From: DATNPH01 sp036703315
GTDB taxonomy: Bacteria > Cyanobacteriota > Cyanobacteriia > Cyanobacteriales > Coleofasciculaceae
Direction: 5' to 3'
Assembly (NCBI GenBank): GCA_036703315.1
Contig: DATNPH010000161.1
Location: 1 to 40,984 of the forward strand
DNA: 40,984 bases
Position numbers and translations under genes: made by a program. Of the stretch, positions 40,874 to 40,984 are shown one piece after another. The number at the start of each line of letters is the position of its first letter. Position 1 is the first letter of the stretch. Below the pieces are notes generated by a model. The model did no database searches, was not told the DNA's origin, and saw only the letters and a list, made by a program, of their open reading frames with translations.

Positions 40874-40942
40874 AATGTTGCTGCTGATTTGGGTCAGTTG
40901 GTGGTAGATTGCTATGACTACCGTCTTTTATGGTAAGGTCGT

Positions 40943-40984
40943 ATGCCGAGATTAAACTTGCCCTCCTTCACCAGGGAACTGACT
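40943..40984 (+). CDS. Possible start of a next gene, cut by the window end
   Basis: An ATG opens a frame MPRLNLPSFTRELT that runs off the window. Only 14 codons can be seen, with TAAGG upstream, so this is very uncertain. Confidence 0.2.
   Translation, partial: MPRLNLPSFTRELT

Noticed and set aside
1..40984. CRISPR array, tRNA or rRNA genes
   Set aside because: No regularly spaced repeat with unique spacers was seen; the repeats present are simple 7-nt, 8-nt, 3-nt or palindromic units. No cloverleaf or rRNA-like stretch was recognised by eye.

Overview
The window looks like chromosome of a filamentous cyanobacterium. GCGATCGC (HIP1) octamers recur throughout, for example at 6843 and 7860. 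The gene content is typical of the group: DUF760, DUF4336, large PAS/GAF histidine kinases, an SLH-GHL10 protein, and 7-nt tandem repeats in spacers. No rRNA, tRNA or CRISPR array was seen.

Layout. 1-3850 is a transposon pile-up: a complete IS4-family element with 15-bp inverted repeats sits in a decayed tnpB, next to an intact IS200/IS605-type element with divergent tnpA and tnpB. 3850-8850 is an accessory stretch: DUF5996, an Uma2 remnant, a PaiB-like FMN protein, DUF4336 and a class I aminotransferase. 8989-10748 holds an SDR dehydrogenase and a secreted NTF2-like protein. 10860-16798 carries a 1411-aa hybrid kinase and a receiver-kinase; this block is flanked by diverged direct repeats. 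16999-18976 is a cell-envelope group: murG, a small secreted protein and a YkuD L,D-transpeptidase. 19191-24856 (minus strand) holds a FIST sensor with its kinase, a membrane kinase and a PhnD-like lipoprotein. 25176-28877 holds the SLH-GHL10 protein, a trypsin-like protease and a small secreted protein. 29144-33706 (minus) is an ATPase, a TPR protein and a WGR beta-propeller gene, with two copies of a four-hairpin repeat flanking the ATPase. 34365-38393 is a 1342-aa multi-GAF kinase. The right end has an ABC ATPase, scpB and a DUF760 gene.

How the genes fit together. Signal transduction dominates: five histidine kinases, four sharing one closely related catalytic module on different sensory fronts, and no DNA-binding response regulator. 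The most informative signal is a pair of Pho-box-like arrays (8-mers every 11 bp). One lies upstream of the PhnD-like lipoprotein and one upstream of the adjacent membrane kinase, while no transporter permease or ATPase gene is nearby. This suggests a phosphorus-starvation-controlled sensing pair. Other leads are a heptanucleotide repeat inside a kinase ATPase domain, where a one-unit change would shift the frame, compensatory stem changes between the two four-hairpin repeats, and the ATPase/TPR/WGR cluster.
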